A DNA stretch of 64,000 nucleotides from Aquificota bacterium (GCA_013153635.1 JAADDZ010000009.1:1-64000); one strand, 5' to 3'; counted from the first letter of the stretch, positions 9,278 through 18,872 are shown. A program made the numbers and translations. The notes: generated from the sequence alone by a model not told the origin.

Positions 9278-12002
9278 GAATTTTTAACCTTTTGTGAGTA
9301 GTTTTTATTTTTGTAAAATCTTTAAATTTGGTGATTTGTACATCTCTTGGTTCAAAATCTAAAGTACAGTTAGGTCTTATATAAGCGTCTAATATGATAC
9401 TTTGATAGCCTGATAGGGAAATCTCAAAACTGTCTCTTTGTATGTTTACCCTTTGTACCCTTGTATTTGAGCTTAGCAGTCTAAAAGGATAGGAAGGTTG
9501 TGTTTTAGTAATGACTATTATGTACTCACCTGTGCTATCTGTAGATATGTATGTTCTACCTTTTATGTGTCTGTAGCCAGCTACAGATTTGCTTTTTATT
9601 AGGTCAATATCTACCTTTTTTTCTACTCTAAAAGTTTTTAATGAACCGTTATTTTTGATAATGAAGCTGTTTTTTTCTTTTTTTAGAGTTGTAGTTCTAG
9701 AGTCGAGGGCGATTTTGATAAAATCAGATGTATACATAGGGATAATTTCTTGTGCTAAACTCCAACTGTACACCTCTTTTAGAGCTTTTAAAGAGGCTGG
9801 TAGGCTTCCAGAGAAAAAGTGATAATATATATCTATAGGTTTTAAGCGGTAGTCTTGGTCTGTGAGTATGAATGTCTCTATAACCTTTTTGTATCCATAA
9901 GGTACTGCAAAACTGTTTGTGTATATATTGTCATTTTGAATCTGGGCATATACTTGAAAATATTTCCCTTTGTTTATACCAATAGGAGATATAAGAGAGA
10001 GGAGAGGTTTATCTTTTGTGATATATGTATCTCCTCCATTTATATTGTATATATTTAGTTGATAAACTAGTTTTAGAGCTTCAATAGGAGGAATACAGTC
10101 TCCAGTCCAGAAAAACAGGTTTACTGGTTTTTTATTAGACAGAAGTCTATTTTGTATATAATCTATAGAGCCTTTTATCTCTCTATACAAATCAAATTTG
10201 TAGTTTTCTATTTTTAGATTATACCCTTCATTTGTGTAGTTACTGTAATATAATCCATACCAGTCAAAAGGGTGAGAAAAAGAGTGAGATGCCGGTTCTA
10301 CATTAGGAGATAACAGAATTTTCCTAGCTATGTTCTCTAGCTCTTTGTGAGCTTGATTAGGATAGGCACCCCACGGAGCTATTTCTCCTTCTATTATAGA
10401 GATAGAATGAGGTATTTGGAACTTTTGGATTATCTCTTTTTTTATCACTTGGGAGGCATATTTATATTTTTTTGGTTTAACTTTTGTTTTTTGATTAAAA
10501 CCGTCTCCATCAACGTGTACGAATAAGATTCTATTTCCACTTTCAGTTGTAGTATCTGGAATGACTTCCAAAGTATCGCCAATAGCGTTTTTGATAAACT
10601 CAAAAGGATTTACTACAAAAAAGTCTTCTACAATAGCTCGTACAAAATATCCCTCTAAGGCGTAAGCACCCCATTTAGTAATAGCGATAGGAACATGGTA
10701 CTGGTCCAATTCATTCTTAAAAACAAAGATAGGTTTTGTATAACTATCCTCTGGATACAGATAAAAATCTTTTTTATAAGGGGGTGGTGGTATCTCAAAC
10801 CAATTTTGACTTTTAGTTTTGTCTAGTTCCCAATGTATCCCTTTTGTTTTGCCAAAAGTAATACCTAGTTCTTGAAGATACTCTTTGGACAATGGAAACC
10901 CAAAAGAATCTATAAAAATCACTTTTATTCCTGTTTCTATTTTTTCTTTTATCCAGTGAAAGAAATAGTCTGGGTCTGGGGCTTCATCTATCCATACAAC
11001 GATAACTTTGTACCTATCTGCTATGTAATCTTTTGGCAGTCCTTCGTTTATGTCTCTTACTATAGGTACGAGTCCGTAATATTCTAAGAATAGTTGAGAC
11101 AATCTGTGGACATTTGAATAGGAGGGGTCTTTCTTCCCTGTAAGCTGAATATCTGAATTGTACAACAACAGTGCTTTTCTTGGTTCAGGAGTACATTCAC
11201 TATATCCAATGATATTTAATTTTAGATTCGATACATACGGAATAAATCCAAGAGATTTGATTTTTTCTATGAGAGAAAATGCCTGTTCTTTGTCACTAGG
11301 ATTCACATATTCAATAACTACTACATCTTTGTATTTGGAAATCTCTTTCAGATTTTCTATCAGATAGCTCTGTTCTTTCGGGGAGATTTCTCTAAACACA
11401 CCTTTACTATGCTCATATCTTGTAAACAGGTTTTCAATAACAAAAATATCAATGTAGTCTTTGACCTCTTCAAAAATCTCAAACCCCCTGTTTATGGCTA
11501 TCAGCTTATCTGGAAATAAAGATTTTAGCTCCTTTATAAAAGAGACTATAGCTTTTTCGTACTCTTTTTGCTTTTGTTTGTCTTCAAAAATAAGTTTGTA
11601 AGAATCTATAGTATCTAAAAAAATGCCATCAAAATTTTTTTGGTATATGTTTTGAACTCTGTTTATCAAAAATTGACGGTATCCGTCCTGCCTTATATCA
11701 GCTATCCATGAATCCCATAGCTTATTTTTCCCTAAGAGCCAGCTTTCTTTTACCAGAGAAAAATCTTTCCTATATTTTTCAATCTCTCCTAAAGATAGGT
11801 AAGCAAGTACTTTTGCCTTTTTATTGTAGGTTTCTATTCCGTTTAAAAACTCTTTGTCTGTATTGTCGGGGTCTAAAACAGCTATATCAAAAGCGTACAG
11901 AAGCTCTACAGGAGGATTATCCCAATAGTAAAAAGCAATACATTTACCAAATGAAAGTTTAATAAAAATTAGTAAACTAACTACGGAGCATATATGTTTC
12001 AT
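9258..12002 (-). CDS. pelA: PelA-like bifunctional glycoside hydrolase/polysaccharide deacetylase
   Basis: A 914-aa secreted protein with a signal peptide (about 1-19). The first domain (about 20-270) is a TM1410/GH114-type barrel with the DGIFLDTIDSY motif, the family fold of Pel alpha-1,4-galactosaminidase. A middle domain follows. The CE4-like deacetylase region has FVHVDGDGF near residue 490 and SHSFSHPFDW near 570, giving the metal-binding Asp and two His residues. A C-terminal beta domain ends the protein. In Pseudomonas, PelA deacetylates and trims the GalN/GalNAc-rich polymer in the periplasm. Length and domain order match the 948-aa Pseudomonas protein. It overlaps the end of pelG by 26 bases. 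Confidence 0.92.
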   Translation of the reverse strand: MKHICSVVSLLIFIKLSFGKCIAFYYWDNPPVELLYAFDIAVLDPDNTDKEFLNGIETYNKKAKVLAYLSLGEIEKYRKDFSLVKESWLLGKNKLWDSWIADIRQDGYRQFLINRVQNIYQKNFDGIFLDTIDSYKLIFEDKQKQKEYEKAIVSFIKELKSLFPDKLIAINRGFEIFEEVKDYIDIFVIENLFTRYEHSKGVFREISPKEQSYLIENLKEISKYKDVVVIEYVNPSDKEQAFSLIEKIKSLGFIPYVSNLKLNIIGYSECTPEPRKALLLYNSDIQLTGKKDPSYSNVHRLSQLFLEYYGLVPIVRDINEGLPKDYIADRYKVIVVWIDEAPDPDYFFHWIKEKIETGIKVIFIDSFGFPLSKEYLQELGITFGKTKGIHWELDKTKSQNWFEIPPPPYKKDFYLYPEDSYTKPIFVFKNELDQYHVPIAITKWGAYALEGYFVRAIVEDFFVVNPFEFIKNAIGDTLEVIPDTTTESGNRILFVHVDGDGFNQKTKVKPKKYKYASQVIKKEIIQKFQIPHSISIIEGEIAPWGAYPNQAHKELENIARKILLSPNVEPASHSFSHPFDWYGLYYSNYTNEGYNLKIENYKFDLYREIKGSIDYIQNRLLSNKKPVNLFFWTGDCIPPIEALKLVYQLNIYNINGGDTYITKDKPLLSLISPIGINKGKYFQVYAQIQNDNIYTNSFAVPYGYKKVIETFILTDQDYRLKPIDIYYHFFSGSLPASLKALKEVYSWSLAQEIIPMYTSDFIKIALDSRTTTLKKEKNSFIIKNNGSLKTFRVEKKVDIDLIKSKSVAGYRHIKGRTYISTDSTGEYIIVITKTQPSYPFRLLSSNTRVQRVNIQRDSFEISLSGYQSIILDAYIRPNCTLDFEPRDVQITKFKDFTKIKTTHKRLKIHGTCRE

Positions 12003-13350
12003 AATGTAAACCTCTTAGGAAATTTCTCATAGCCAAAAGACCTATTACAGAAGCCACTAACAAGGATAGTGTAAAACCATAGCCATAGAATAAAGGTCCC
12101 AGATAAATAGTAATCAATGACAATGAGAAATTTAGTATAAAAAATACAAAAGATACAACAAGAGCATCTTTTCTTCTATCAAAATAGAATAAAAACGCCA
12201 AAATCGTGATAACAAAAAGCTGGAGAGTAGTTCCAACAATATCCACATAAAATAGATATGCATACTGGCTTGGAATCTCAAAAATTTCCAAAATATTTTC
12301 AAGGAAGATAATTATTATGATGTCTGCTATTAACTGAATCAAAAGAACATCTATAAGGGTATTTCTAGCTTGGATACCTAGTTCTTCTCCATAATAAAAT
12401 AATTTTTTTAGTGGCTCTCCTTTCACTACGGCTTTGTAGTAACTTTGATAATACTGTATATAATCTGTTTCTATTCTAAGTAAAAATACAGCCAATCCGG
12501 GAATTATCGCCAAATAAGCAAAAAAGATAGGGATGTCATATAGTATAGATGTTCTAAATATAGATAAGACCTGTTCTCCAGTGTCCGAGTGAAACCAGAA
12601 TATAAACTTATCAATCCATATAGCACAATTGTAAAAAACACCTATAAATATAAGGCTAATAAAGATGTTCTTTTTGTTTAGAAAGTCAAACTCTAGAAGT
12701 TTTTTTGAAGGGTATGATTTTGCTATATACCCATATAGAAGGACAAATAACAAAAATATACCTATGAGAAGAGACAGCATTAGACCTTCTAAACCTAAGT
12801 ATTTTACAAAAAATAAAGCACTCCCAAAGATTAATGCAAAACTTATAAAAAAGGAGAAAACTATAAATTTATAATTTTTCAAACTTGTAAGTAAAATATT
12901 AACAATCCATACTCCTGAAAAAGCAACCAAATTAGCTGTAAATAGCATACTAAATAAAAGTCCTACATCTTTCAAAAAGAGATAAGATAAAATCAAAGAA
13001 AAAACAAAGCTTACTGTCATAGATAATATCAAAACAAGGTTTAATGTAGGAAAAACCTTGGAATGTTTCTTTTCAAACAATCTGTCAGCTACATACCTTG
13101 TGAAGGTAAGCTGAAAAGGAGAAGTTAAAATCAAAGAAAAGGCGATAGTATAGGTAACAATAACCTGAAAGGCTTTTGTTTTTTGAGGTATAAAAAGAGA
13201 AGAGAGTATGTATCCAATCAAAAGTATAGTAATTATAGATATAACATAAGGTCCAGATGTGACCACAGCCGCATACCCGTAAGCTCTTACGGTAGAAAAT
13301 ATAGTGTTCTTCTTAAGAATATTTTTTAGTTCTACCCCTATCCCTGCCAT
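11977..13350 (-). CDS. pelG: PelG-like polysaccharide transporter (inner membrane)
   Basis: A 457-aa polytopic protein with about 12 hydrophobic segments and the characteristic N-terminus MAGIGVELKNILKK, a close fit to the PelG family. PelG belongs to the MOP/Wzx exporter superfamily and, with PelD, PelE and PelF, forms the synthase complex that moves Pel polymer across the inner membrane. The start lies inside the 3' end of pelF (38-base overlap), which indicates tight coupling of the glycosyltransferase and transporter. Confidence 0.93.
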   Translation of the reverse strand: MAGIGVELKNILKKNTIFSTVRAYGYAAVVTSGPYVISIITILLIGYILSSLFIPQKTKAFQVIVTYTIAFSLILTSPFQLTFTRYVADRLFEKKHSKVFPTLNLVLILSMTVSFVFSLILSYLFLKDVGLLFSMLFTANLVAFSGVWIVNILLTSLKNYKFIVFSFFISFALIFGSALFFVKYLGLEGLMLSLLIGIFLLFVLLYGYIAKSYPSKKLLEFDFLNKKNIFISLIFIGVFYNCAIWIDKFIFWFHSDTGEQVLSIFRTSILYDIPIFFAYLAIIPGLAVFLLRIETDYIQYYQSYYKAVVKGEPLKKLFYYGEELGIQARNTLIDVLLIQLIADIIIIIFLENILEIFEIPSQYAYLFYVDIVGTTLQLFVITILAFLFYFDRRKDALVVSFVFFILNFSLSLITIYLGPLFYGYGFTLSLLVASVIGLLAMRNFLRGLHYETYMLRS

Positions 13351-14821
13351 TTAGATACCCTTTAAACAAATTTTTGTATTCATCTATAAACCTTTCTAAG
13401 GTATAAAACTTTTCTACTCTTTTAATTGCTGTAGTACTTGTCTCTTTCCATAGACTAGAATCTGTCAAAAATCTTACATATAAGTTACCAAGAATATCAG
13501 CTCTTCCTACTGGAGCGATTTCTCCAGCTTTTCCTAGTCTTATATCTTCTTCGTTCAGTCCACCATATATAAGCTGTCTACATGCACCAACATTAGTAGC
13601 AACAACAGGAAGCCCAGAAGCAAAAGCTTCAAGAACAGAAAGAGGCATACCCTCACTTATAGAAGTAAGAGAAACTAAACCAACCTCTGGAAGAACCTCT
13701 TCAACATTTTTAAAACCTAGAAATTCAATATGATTTTCTAAACCAAGTACACTAACCAAATCTTTACACTCTTTTGCGTAGTCAGGGTCTTCATCTTCAG
13801 GACCTACTATCCAACCTTTTATATCTGGTAATTTAGCTGAAGCTATTTTAATAGCCTTTATAAAAGTTTTTACATCTTTTATAGGAACTACTCTTCCAAT
13901 AAGAGCTACTATTTTAGGAATGTTTTCTTTTTTTCTGCGACAGGAGATAAACCTATTTATGTCGATTCCGTTTGGAATTATCTGGGTTTTTGTAGGGTCG
14001 GCTCCGTACTGGATTTGGATATTCCTTGCATCGTCAAAAAGAGAGATAATTTTATCGGCAGATTCATACTCAAATCTTCCTAAAGCTTCAAAAAAGTTTA
14101 TCCACATCTTTTTAAAATAATCTATATCTGTGATGCTCTTTACTAGAGAAGGTCTTTTATCCTCAAGCCAATTTACATTTAGAATATCTATCTTCCTTTC
14201 TCTTGTGTATATACCATGTTCATGAATTATAAAAGGGATACCTCTGTCATAATTTATAATTGCACCAAGAAAACCTGCATACCCAGTAGACGGACTGTGT
14301 ATAACCTTTGGATTTATTTCTGTTTTAGCCGCATGGGCTACTCTCCATATAGGAGCATGCATATTCCTTACATTCCAAAAATAATCAGTGAAAGAGTGGT
14401 CAGGACAGTTTTCTAAATATTTTTTTTCTATGTATTTCCAAGATTTGTAACCATACAAGAACTGTTTTTCTGTTATCTCTTTAAAGTAAAAGTCTAACTT
14501 TTTAGCTTCCCAAGGAAATACCTTTTTTTCTCTGAACCATTTGTGTAACGACTCTAAGACTCTATAACTTCTTTCAGAGAAATCCACTTTTTCTGGTTTT
14601 GATTTTTGAAGTTTTTCAAACAAAAAATATTCAAAGACAGCTTTTACATTTTTAGGAAGCTCATAAGCATAAGAGTCGTATTGTTCTTTGTATCCTCCAA
14701 GGAAAATAATACCAAACTCAAAATCAGAAAGATTTGTTATAACAGTATGAATCCATTGGGAAACACCACCTCTTATATAAGGATATGTCCCTTCGCATAT
14801 CATAAGTATATCTACATTCAT
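13313..14821 (-). CDS. pelF: PelF-like cytoplasmic glycosyltransferase (GT4)
   Basis: A 502-aa GT-B glycosyltransferase. The N-terminal motif EGTYPYIRGGVSQW is diagnostic of PelF. The C-terminal half has IALVGRVVPIKD-type donor-binding residues and the E-x7-E motif in SEGMPLSVLEAF. PelF is thought to polymerise UDP-activated N-acetylhexosamines in the cytoplasm. Of two in-frame ATGs, the one at 14821 is preferred: it forms a TGATG overlap with the pelE stop and has GGAG 8 bases ahead. The ATG at 14833 has no upstream Shine-Dalgarno. Confidence 0.93.
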   Translation of the reverse strand: MNVDILMICEGTYPYIRGGVSQWIHTVITNLSDFEFGIIFLGGYKEQYDSYAYELPKNVKAVFEYFLFEKLQKSKPEKVDFSERSYRVLESLHKWFREKKVFPWEAKKLDFYFKEITEKQFLYGYKSWKYIEKKYLENCPDHSFTDYFWNVRNMHAPIWRVAHAAKTEINPKVIHSPSTGYAGFLGAIINYDRGIPFIIHEHGIYTRERKIDILNVNWLEDKRPSLVKSITDIDYFKKMWINFFEALGRFEYESADKIISLFDDARNIQIQYGADPTKTQIIPNGIDINRFISCRRKKENIPKIVALIGRVVPIKDVKTFIKAIKIASAKLPDIKGWIVGPEDEDPDYAKECKDLVSVLGLENHIEFLGFKNVEEVLPEVGLVSLTSISEGMPLSVLEAFASGLPVVATNVGACRQLIYGGLNEEDIRLGKAGEIAPVGRADILGNLYVRFLTDSSLWKETSTTAIKRVEKFYTLERFIDEYKNLFKGYLNGRDRGRTKKYS

Positions 14822-15822
14822 CACTTTCTCCATACAGAAACGATAGAATAAGAAAGGTAATCTTTTTCTATATTTTTCAAATTCTTTAGTAATTCTTTTA
14901 TTCTTTCAAAATTCCTTTTATTAAATTCCACTTCTGCAAGATATATATATGCAGAGATATTGTTAGGGTTCAATAAAATACTTTTGTGCAGTGCTTTTTC
15001 TGCATTTTCAATATCTTCTTTCTTTAGATAAATCCTTCCGAGAAGGAGATAGAGTTTATCATCATTTTGTACTACATTTAGCGCTTCTAATGTGTATTTT
15101 AGAGCTTGCTCTAGATAATATCTAGAAAATTCTGTATCTGTTAGTTCAAGATAGACTAACTCCCAATATAAAAATGCCAGCTCTTTTAATATCTGTGCCC
15201 CTTCTAATGCTTCCTTTGTAGATTTGATTCTTGAGATAAGCTCTGAAATCTTTCTATTTATCTGTTTTTCCTGCTTGTATAAAAAGTTTAGTGCCAGTAG
15301 TCTTACCTCATCTATATCAGAATATACTGCTTCTTTTAAAAGATGCACAGCTAAAGGACTTTGGAAACGAGATAATATTAATACAGCTTCTTCTTTTAGA
15401 GATTTGTGAATACTTACTTCTTCTATAGCTTTTTTTAAAAAGCTCTCTCCATAAGAGATTTTTTTTAGGCTTATCTCTTCTGTTAATATCTCCTTTAACG
15501 GCTGATTTTTAGTCTCTATTATGGTTTTTTCTTTCATAAGAAAAAAGCTGATAATACTAAAAACGATTGGGAAAAGGTATCCAATAACCGGGACTAAAAA
15601 CGAAATTAGTAATAAAAATAAAAACGGTTTGAAGAATCCATCTCTAAATCTATATCTATAAATCGGATACAAACTGATGCTAAGGAGCAGAACCGCTAGA
15701 GTATATACAGGAAAAAACCATAAAATACCTTCTTCAAAATTAGATGTATAAAATAGTACATATATAGAAAACAGCTCTAAAACCAAAGAAATAAAAAATA
15801 AAATGGCAAATAAAATTTTCAC
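14821..15822 (-). CDS. pelE: PelE-like membrane protein with TPR domain
   Basis: A 333-aa protein. The N-terminal ~100 residues hold three or so TM helices. A soluble region of about 230 residues follows, with HEAT/TPR-like helices, including a clear TPR motif around LLLGRIYLKKEDIENAEKAL. This matches PelE, which links PelD and PelG in the inner-membrane complex. Position between pelD and pelF supports the call. The protein is more diverged than PelF or PelG, so confidence comes largely from operon order and architecture. Confidence 0.85.
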   Translation of the reverse strand: MKILFAILFFISLVLELFSIYVLFYTSNFEEGILWFFPVYTLAVLLLSISLYPIYRYRFRDGFFKPFLFLLLISFLVPVIGYLFPIVFSIISFFLMKEKTIIETKNQPLKEILTEEISLKKISYGESFLKKAIEEVSIHKSLKEEAVLILSRFQSPLAVHLLKEAVYSDIDEVRLLALNFLYKQEKQINRKISELISRIKSTKEALEGAQILKELAFLYWELVYLELTDTEFSRYYLEQALKYTLEALNVVQNDDKLYLLLGRIYLKKEDIENAEKALHKSILLNPNNISAYIYLAEVEFNKRNFERIKELLKNLKNIEKDYLSYSIVSVWRK

Positions 15823-17096
15823 TTAAAACGCCCCTGTAGAGTTTGATGACTATTTTCATATACCGTTTTCATTGGGAGAAGCCCTTGGAGGTTTTTAATA
15901 GTATCTATATAAGTCTTTCTTATAGGAACTATAGAAAAATCTAAGCTCTTTACATACTCTACTGGATATAAGCTACTTATATCTGCTTTTAGTCTATTTA
16001 TAAAACTTTCAGCTCCACTAACCGCTGTAAGAGGTAAAATCACAATAACAAATCTGTTTAAACAGTAAATATCTGTACTTCTTGCCCTTCTAGTAATAAC
16101 TTCCTTTAGCTCATCTTGTAAATCTGAATTTGTTATTCGAATTATTACGACAGTACTTTCTTTTCTATATTTTTTTCTTATAAGAGAGAGCTTATAAAGC
16201 TCTTTATGAAAGTCAAAATCACAAAATAGATGCTCTAAGCCTACCTCTTTTAGTTTATCTTTGATATGAATGTCATCAAAAAAATATGCAAGTAAAAGGG
16301 AAATACTAAAAACAGTGTCCATATTGAACTTTACAAAAGGCATCTTCTTTATAATCATTACAGAGATAATCTCATCTTTTTCATCTAAGACAGGTATTAC
16401 CGCTAAGTAATCAGTTTTTTGTCTAAATCGTAAATCTGATACAAAAACGATTTCTTTTTTGTCAAAAGCCATCTTTACTAAATCATCAGAGAGTTTTAAT
16501 TCTGATGGATAACCTACAAACTGAACCTGTTTAAAATCTCCGTTCATCTTTACATAAAGGCTACCTTCTTCTATAGAAAAAGTGTTCACTATCAATGAAA
16601 ACAAATCAGAAACAGATTTTCCAAAATCTAACAATATCTGATTTCTAATCTGTCTAAGCAAATCTCTCAAAGAAAAAGGTTTTAGTAGATAGTTTTTTTC
16701 TAGATTCTCATAGGCTATCTTCAAAAGATAAAAATTTTTCGCAAGAGAGTTAAATCTATCATTCAGAAAATATTTTTCCTCTTCTAGATTTTCAATTCTC
16801 CGTATATAGAAGAAATAAAAGATTCCAGCAATAAGAACCAATAATATATGAATCAAAAGAAAGTAGTAATCCACATACGAGTAATAATAATAAGAAAAGA
16901 CATAAAGAATTATAATTCCAACGAATCCATACCAGATACCATAAAACAATGTAACTATCAAAAGAACGAACAGATAAACATTTATCCCTAATTTATCTAT
17001 GTATAGAGGGTCTTGAGGATTCAAAAGATAGCTAACAAATAGAGTAAGAAGATAAACGATAACAGCTTCAAATAGTAAAAAAAGGTGCCTTTTCAT
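15819..17096 (-). CDS. pelD: PelD-like c-di-GMP receptor with degenerate GGDEF domain
   Basis: A 425-aa protein with four N-terminal TM helices (about 10-105), a short coiled coil (about 110-140), a GAF-type domain (about 150-285), then a GGDEF-fold domain lacking the catalytic motif: CLNRF stands where GGDEF would be. The inhibitory-site motif R339-S-T-D342 is preserved five residues upstream, exactly the RxxD used by Pseudomonas PelD to bind c-di-GMP. The protein should therefore be a receptor, not a cyclase, switching on Pel polymerisation post-translationally. It overlaps pelE by 4 bases. Confidence 0.93.
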   Translation of the reverse strand: MKRHLFLLFEAVIVYLLTLFVSYLLNPQDPLYIDKLGINVYLFVLLIVTLFYGIWYGFVGIIILYVFSYYYYSYVDYYFLLIHILLVLIAGIFYFFYIRRIENLEEEKYFLNDRFNSLAKNFYLLKIAYENLEKNYLLKPFSLRDLLRQIRNQILLDFGKSVSDLFSLIVNTFSIEEGSLYVKMNGDFKQVQFVGYPSELKLSDDLVKMAFDKKEIVFVSDLRFRQKTDYLAVIPVLDEKDEIISVMIIKKMPFVKFNMDTVFSISLLLAYFFDDIHIKDKLKEVGLEHLFCDFDFHKELYKLSLIRKKYRKESTVVIIRITNSDLQDELKEVITRRARSTDIYCLNRFVIVILPLTAVSGAESFINRLKADISSLYPVEYVKSLDFSIVPIRKTYIDTIKNLQGLLPMKTVYENSHQTLQGRFK

Positions 17097-17108
17097 CTTA
17101 AAAACTGT

Positions 17109-17600
17109 TTATTTGATAACTTTTTCTATAAGGCTTTGGGCGGTTACACCAAGGGATTCGTAAGAAAGACCGCTTCTAGAAAGAGCTCCAGACCAAACGA
17201 TATTTCCAGTACTAGTATCAAGCACATATATAGTAAAGCTAACAGCAGGCTCCCCATCGATACCTGTTTTATATCTCCATTCATTGACAGTTCCACTTAC
17301 TATATAATTGACATTTTTGTTCTTTAACTCTGTGATAAGGTTTTTTATCTCTTCTGCAGATAAATCCTCTTCTTCTTTCCAATATCTATTTAAAACTCTG
17401 TAGTTTTTGGCACGAAGCACCCCCTCTATAAGATGACTAACTCTCAATCCAGCCATAGGAGTTTCTGTAAAATTATAAAAAGGTACTACTGCGTAGGTAG
17501 CTTTTTTATTGAGTTTTGATTTTGTAGTTTTATATGAGGTTGCACAAGAGAACAAAAATATAGAAAAAGCAAACAAAAATATCCATATCTTATTAAACAT
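17109..17600 (-). CDS. pelC: PelC-like outer-membrane lipoprotein
   Basis: A 163-aa lipoprotein with a Lys-containing N-terminus, hydrophobic stretch and FLFSC lipobox. The mature domain contains VVPFYNFTETPMAG, a nucleotide-binding-like periplasmic fold shared with PelC and CsgG-related proteins, and it ends with VIEKVIK. PelC forms a dodecameric periplasmic ring that funnels polymer to PelB. The ATG at 17600 is chosen because GGAGGG sits 6 bases upstream; the in-frame ATG at 17612 would place that ribosome-binding site inside the coding sequence. Position directly ahead of pelD strengthens the call. Confidence 0.85.
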   Translation of the reverse strand: MFNKIWIFLFAFSIFLFSCATSYKTTKSKLNKKATYAVVPFYNFTETPMAGLRVSHLIEGVLRAKNYRVLNRYWKEEEDLSAEEIKNLITELKNKNVNYIVSGTVNEWRYKTGIDGEPAVSFTIYVLDTSTGNIVWSGALSRSGLSYESLGVTAQSLIEKVIK

Positions 17601-17644
17601 ATGACCCTCCACACAGAATTTAATGATTTTTCGTTTTCTTTAAA

Positions 17645-18406
17645 TTATACCTTAAACTGTATCTCTTTTGTACATCTATATCCAATTTCTACAGCTTCTT
17701 TCCACTTCCAAAGCTCGAATAATCCTATTTTGCTCAAATTTTCTGGTTGTATAAAAAGGCTACAGTACTTTTTTCTTACTTCTATATTAGACCTAACAGC
17801 AAGATAAAAACTTCGAATAGTTATAGAGATAATATTGTTCAAATTTCTCTCCTTCCAAAAAGGATTAACCTCTACTCCTATAATATAATCACATTTATCA
17901 ATCAAAGGTTCTACAGGTAGATTATTCATCAACCCCCCATCTACATACAACTTCCCATCGATTTCCACAGGTTCAAAGAAAAACGGCAAAGAGGAGGAAG
18001 CAGTTAAAACAGAAGAGATATTCCCCCTATCCCAATATTCCACTGTTCCATCAGATATATTAGATACTCCTACAAAAAGAGGTTTTTCCAAGTCTTGGAT
18101 ATTGTCTGCTTTTATAAACCTTTTTAAAGTCTTTTCAAAGTTTACTATCTTAAATAGAGATTTTTTAGGAAAGATATTTGGTCTTATATGGGATAAAAAA
18201 TCTATATTATTAGCAATATTATAAAGCTCATCTGGAGAGTATCCAGCACAGTAAAAAGCACCTACTATTGCACCAGCACTAGTTCCAGAAACAAAATCAG
18301 GAACTATACCTTTTTCTTCTAGCGCCTTTAACACACCTATATGTGCAAAGGCTCTAACCGCCCCTCCAGAAAGTACTATTCCAATTTTTCTATTCACAAT
18401 TCTCAA
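17645..18406 (-). CDS. Patatin-like phospholipase (RssA-type), first gene of the Pel operon
   Basis: A 253-aa protein with the patatin oxyanion motif SGGAVRAFAHIGVL, nucleophile elbow GTSAG (Ser of GxSxG) and DGG in VDGGLMNNLPVEP, so the Ser-Asp dyad is complete. It is expected to hydrolyse acyl esters and is probably cytoplasmic (no signal peptide). It is separated from pelC by only about 40 bases and is the promoter-proximal gene of the cluster, so it is probably cotranscribed. Its role in Pel biology is unknown. The start is TTG; an in-frame GTG nine bases later is an alternative, and neither has a strong Shine-Dalgarno. Confidence 0.88.
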   Translation of the reverse strand: MRIVNRKIGIVLSGGAVRAFAHIGVLKALEEKGIVPDFVSGTSAGAIVGAFYCAGYSPDELYNIANNIDFLSHIRPNIFPKKSLFKIVNFEKTLKRFIKADNIQDLEKPLFVGVSNISDGTVEYWDRGNISSVLTASSSLPFFFEPVEIDGKLYVDGGLMNNLPVEPLIDKCDYIIGVEVNPFWKERNLNNIISITIRSFYLAVRSNIEVRKKYCSLFIQPENLSKIGLFELWKWKEAVEIGYRCTKEIQFKV

Positions 18407-18424
18407 TTGTTATTTTGGATAAAT

Positions 18425-18454
18425 GTTTTAAAATATATAGGACTATTTTAAAAC
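18425..18454. repeat. Perfect inverted repeat in the divergent pel/orf129 promoter region
   Basis: GTTTTAAAATA (18425-18435) and its exact reverse complement TATTTTAAAAC (18444-18454) flank an 8-base spacer. Each arm contains the self-palindrome TTTTAAAA, with centres 20 bp apart, about two helical turns. The repeat occupies the 64-bp gap between the Pel operon and the oppositely oriented gene at 18471. It is a good candidate operator for a dimeric or tetrameric regulator. Low-complexity A/T composition makes a chance match less remote than for mixed sequence. Confidence 0.6.
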
Positions 18455-18470
18455 GATTTTATGGTGCTTT

Positions 18471-18860
18471 ATGAAGAAAGTTTTGCAAACGTTAGAACAG
18501 TTATGCAAGGAAAGGAATCTAAACTGCTTCTATCTAGAAAGTCCCGAAGAGTTATGGATTAGCGGTTATCAAAACAATAAAAAATTTGATTTATTCGTAA
18601 GAAGATTCCCTGACGGTTACATAAAACTAGTATTCGAAGTACCAGAAGAGAGAAAACCTATCTTGTTTCATGAAAAGGAAGAAGATAAGATTATACAGAA
18701 GGTATACCTTCTCTTAGAAGAAAAGAAAGAATCAGAAAAAGAAGAAGAAAAAGAGCATATCTTTACCCAGATAACTGGGCTTATGAGCGACGATAAACTT
18801 GTGGAAATGTATCTAAAGAACAAAAAACAAAAATCGGAAGATTATCCAAAAGAGCCGTAA
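18471..18860 (+). CDS. Hypothetical cytoplasmic protein, 129 aa
   Basis: I do not recognise a family. The first 80 residues look like a small alpha/beta domain (KFDLFVRRFPDGYIKLVFEVP). A highly charged Glu/Lys segment follows (about 83-95, EKKESEKEEEKE) and a short helical tail. There is no signal peptide or TM segment. It is divergent from the Pel operon, shares the inverted-repeat control region, and converges on pilC with a 12-base gap. A strong Shine-Dalgarno is not evident, but the reading frame and codon use match the neighbours. Confidence 0.6.
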   Translation: MKKVLQTLEQLCKERNLNCFYLESPEELWISGYQNNKKFDLFVRRFPDGYIKLVFEVPEERKPILFHEKEEDKIIQKVYLLLEEKKESEKEEEKEHIFTQITGLMSDDKLVEMYLKNKKQKSEDYPKEP

Positions 18861-18872
18861 TTTCTTGCACAG

